Notes under the pieces: generated by a model
Seen by the model: the letters and a program-made list of their open reading frames with translations, nothing else
What the model was told of the DNA's origin: nothing
The model's database searches: none
Translations under genes and position numbers: made by a program
Source of the DNA: Bacteroidota bacterium
GTDB taxonomy: Bacteria > Bacteroidota > Bacteroidia > Chitinophagales > Chitinophagaceae
Length of the DNA: 13,910 nucleotides
Assembly (NCBI GenBank): GCA_023426425.1
Contig: JAFAAT010000169.1
Span: 1-13,910 of the forward strand
Reading direction: 5' to 3'
Shown here: positions 12,214 to 13,910 of the stretch, piece after piece
Numbering within the stretch: position 1 is the stretch's first letter
How the letters are laid out: every line of letters starts with the position of its first letter

Positions 12214-13440
12214 ATGGAAAGGAGTAGCCGCTACCTCATATCCCTACTGTTGATGCTGGGCCTGCTTTCAGCTGTCTACTTTTTCGGTCTAGCTCTGAGT
12301 CTGCCATTGGTGGCCGTGTTGCTGATTACTGTTGGAATAGGATTTCTGGTGTTCCGGTACCTTTTGAAGAACCTCTCCGACGTTATTCACCAGCCTCTGA
12401 GCGGCAAACTGCAGTTGGCCACCTACCTGGTATTCATAACCGGCCTCTATCTGATTGTCGACAAAGGCAGCAATCTTGCAGTGAAACATGGCGAGTGGGA
12501 TGCCTGGGCTATCTGGAATCTCCATGCCAAATATCTGGCGGATGAAGAGCATTGGCAAAGGATGCTGGATGTATCGGTTTCACCACATCCGGACTATCCA
12601 CTTTTTCTGCCTACCATAGTTGCATTTTTTTGGAGATTGTTGGGTGCAAACTCCTGGCTAATTCCTTTCGCCGTTACGGCATTGGTGACACTGCTGATTC
12701 CAGTTACTGTATTTCTAAGCCTCTACCGCCGCAATCTATTTGTGGCAGGTGTTCTATTACTCTGGTTTGCTACAGATGAATTCTACCTGGCTCGGGGGTT
12801 GTCGCAATATGCGGACCAGTGGCTGGCGCTGTTCTTCCTACAGGCATTTGTGACTAAGGACGCCTACAAAGCTACCGGCGAGGCCAGGTATCTAGTGTTT
12901 ACGGGTGCTTTTCTTGCACTTGCAGGCTGGACGAAGAATGAAGGCTTGTTGCTGGCTTTGATATTTGCTTTGTTTTATTTCAGAGTGTTTGTTAAACCAG
13001 CGACTTTGAAGTACTTACTGGCGGGTGTCTGTGTACCTGCAATAGCCTGGTTGGTATTTAAGCTCTGGTATGCTCCTGCAACAGACCTTGTAGCACAGAC
13101 CTCTGTCAGCTCACTGGAGCTGCTGAAGGACAGTGCGCGTACTGATCTTATCCGTCAATACCTGGAGCGGTATCTGAAGGAGTCGTTTTGCTACCATAAG
13201 ATCGCGCTTCTGCTATATGCAATCCACTGTGTCTGGGAAAGAAAACTTCCATCGAAGGATCTGGTGATCATTGCCGTTTGCCTGGGAGGATATCTTATGG
13301 TCTATCAACTTACACCCATGGACCTGGAGTGGCATATTCATACGTCGATGAGCAGATTATTGTTCCAGCTTTCACCGGCATTCATTTATGTGGTCGGCAG
13401 GCGCTTAGCGCGTGTAAGACTTCAACTCGTCCAGGAGTAG
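12214..13440 (+). CDS. polytopic GT-C-type glycosyltransferase-like membrane protein
   Basis: The 408-residue protein has about ten hydrophobic segments, starting at residue 8. In the first large loop it carries GEWDAWAIW (93-101), where an acidic residue pair is typical of GT-C (PMT/ArnT-like) enzymes that use polyprenyl-phosphate sugars. Further motifs seen in this kind of protein are HPDYPLFLP (125-133), QYADQWLALFFLQ (198-210) and AGWTKNEG (237-244). A late segment, SMSRLLFQLSP (about 378-388), resembles the C-terminal R-LF-L-P pattern of GT39/GT83-like proteins. The reaction would be transfer of a lipid-linked sugar to an acceptor on the outer face of the inner membrane; donor and acceptor are unknown. 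The start ATG 12214 lies inside the read-through tail of the preceding small gene. Its last 36 bp overlap the antisense sirtuin gene. Confidence 0.72.
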   Translation: MERSSRYLISLLLMLGLLSAVYFFGLALSLPLVAVLLITVGIGFLVFRYLLKNLSDVIHQPLSGKLQLATYLVFITGLYLIVDKGSNLAVKHGEWDAWAIWNLHAKYLADEEHWQRMLDVSVSPHPDYPLFLPTIVAFFWRLLGANSWLIPFAVTALVTLLIPVTVFLSLYRRNLFVAGVLLLWFATDEFYLARGLSQYADQWLALFFLQAFVTKDAYKATGEARYLVFTGAFLALAGWTKNEGLLLALIFALFYFRVFVKPATLKYLLAGVCVPAIAWLVFKLWYAPATDLVAQTSVSSLELLKDSARTDLIRQYLERYLKESFCYHKIALLLYAIHCVWERKLPSKDLVIIAVCLGGYLMVYQLTPMDLEWHIHTSMSRLLFQLSPAFIYVVGRRLARVRLQLVQE

Positions 13441-13910
13441 TTGCTTAAGATCATTGATACCCTCTGTAGCTGGTTTTTCGATCGGAATGACATTGCTGTA
13501 GTAGCTAAGTGATGGGATGACTTTGTCAATTACGTATTTGTTTACCTCACGCCTTACGTAGTCTACCAGTCCGGCAGCAGGATATACAGCAAGAGATGAA
13601 CCGATAAGTACAAAAAAGTCTGCGGATCCCATAACAGGAACAGCTTCGCTGATCATGGGCACTGCTTCTTCAAACCAGACAATATGTGGCCTTAGCTGTG
13701 CTTCATCCTCTGCAAGATCACCCAGTCTGATGTCGCCCTTGATGGGATATACTAGTTGTTCATTACGCTCGCTTCGCATTTTAAATATTTCTCCATGAAG
13801 ATGTAGTACATGGGTCGAGCCTGCGCGCTCATGCAGATCGTCAATATTTTGGGTAACGATTTGTACGTCGAAATCTTTCTCAAGTTCTGCAAGTCCGTAG
13901 TGTGCAGCAT
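13405..13910 (-). CDS. class III (CobB/SIRT5-like) NAD-dependent protein deacylase, N-terminus outside the window
   Basis: The frame is open from the right edge (13910) to the stop at 13405-13407, giving 167 visible residues. These include VTQNIDDLHERAGS (NAD-binding TQNID), HLHGE with the catalytic His, LRPHIVWFEEAVP of the class III/U sirtuin core, VLIGSSLAVYPAA, and a final NAD-binding segment near VIPIEKPA. Sirtuins remove acetyl or longer acyl groups from lysines, consuming NAD+. The segment between HLHGE and LRPH contains no Cys, so the zinc ribbon is lost; I recall this as usual in Bacteroidota homologues. The normal WFGE motif reads WFEE here, a change of the near-invariant Gly by one base (GGA to GAA). 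The first 60-70 residues (GAGIS NAD motif) lie beyond the window. The 3' end overlaps the GT-C gene by 36 bp. Confidence 0.9.
   Translation of the reverse strand, partial: AAHYGLAELEKDFDVQIVTQNIDDLHERAGSTHVLHLHGEIFKMRSERNEQLVYPIKGDIRLGDLAEDEAQLRPHIVWFEEAVPMISEAVPVMGSADFFVLIGSSLAVYPAAGLVDYVRREVNKYVIDKVIPSLSYYSNVIPIEKPATEGINDLKQLLLDELKSYTR

Noticed and set aside
1..13910. CRISPR, toxin-antitoxin, restriction or phage-defence system
   Set aside because: I read both strands for repeat arrays, helicase/nuclease/methylase motifs and paired small genes. The only nuclease-like gene is the beta-CASP protein, and no partner module surrounds it.

Overview
The window looks like an ordinary chromosomal stretch of a Bacteroidota bacterium, probably a Chitinophagia/Chitinophagaceae-like lineage. 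This is inferred from several signs: perfect TAnnTTTG -7 boxes in front of several genes, few Shine-Dalgarno sequences, a long-form Lgt, a Bacteroidota-style sirtuin without zinc cysteines, and a small outer-membrane beta-barrel with a typical signal peptide. I see no insertion sequence, phage gene, CRISPR array, integrase or defence cassette. Genes on both strands are interleaved in short units, with several tightly packed tail-to-tail pairs.

Layout, left to right. 1-441 is the C-terminal end of a trehalose-synthase-like GH13 enzyme, followed by a small unknown gene (518-793) whose start may be coupled to, or frameshifted from, a short ORF at 445-525. A small acidic unknown protein (790-1017, minus) follows. 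Next is a cysteine-rich four-helix-bundle copper-storage protein of the Csp3 type (1128-1457, minus), divergent from a beta-CASP metallo-beta-lactamase RNase-like protein (1564-2973, plus). The Kup potassium transporter (2991-4946, minus) and the tRNA-dihydrouridine synthase DusB (about 5109-6098, plus) are divergent. DusB is tail-to-tail with the long prolipoprotein diacylglyceryl transferase Lgt (6095-7402, minus). A tRNA-Cys(GCA) has its own promoter and a strong terminator (7555-7693). It is followed by an unrecognised lipoprotein (7736-8518) and a three-histidine-box membrane fatty acid desaturase (8597-9676). A DUF3575-like outer-membrane beta-barrel (9784-10572, minus) has its own terminator and is divergent from ftsY (10784-11770). 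Then come a small membrane-anchored unknown protein that seems to be cut by an in-frame TAA (11841-12116), a GT-C-type polytopic glycosyltransferase-like protein (12214-13440), and the C-terminal part of a class III sirtuin (13405-13910, minus).

Functional links are modest. Lgt matures lipoproteins, and one candidate substrate lies 330 bp away. FtsY serves membrane insertion of polytopic proteins such as Kup, Lgt and the GT-C protein. DusB and tRNA-Cys both belong to translation. I do not see a single multi-gene system.

The most interesting observations are: (i) a small gene in front of the GT-C protein that reads on in frame for 36 sensible codons past a TAA and would then overlap the next start; (ii) several -7 boxes 5-9 nt from start codons, implying leaderless or nearly leaderless mRNAs; (iii) a sirtuin with the near-invariant Gly of WFGE changed to Glu; (iv) interlocked TTAG stop codons in two tail-to-tail pairs.
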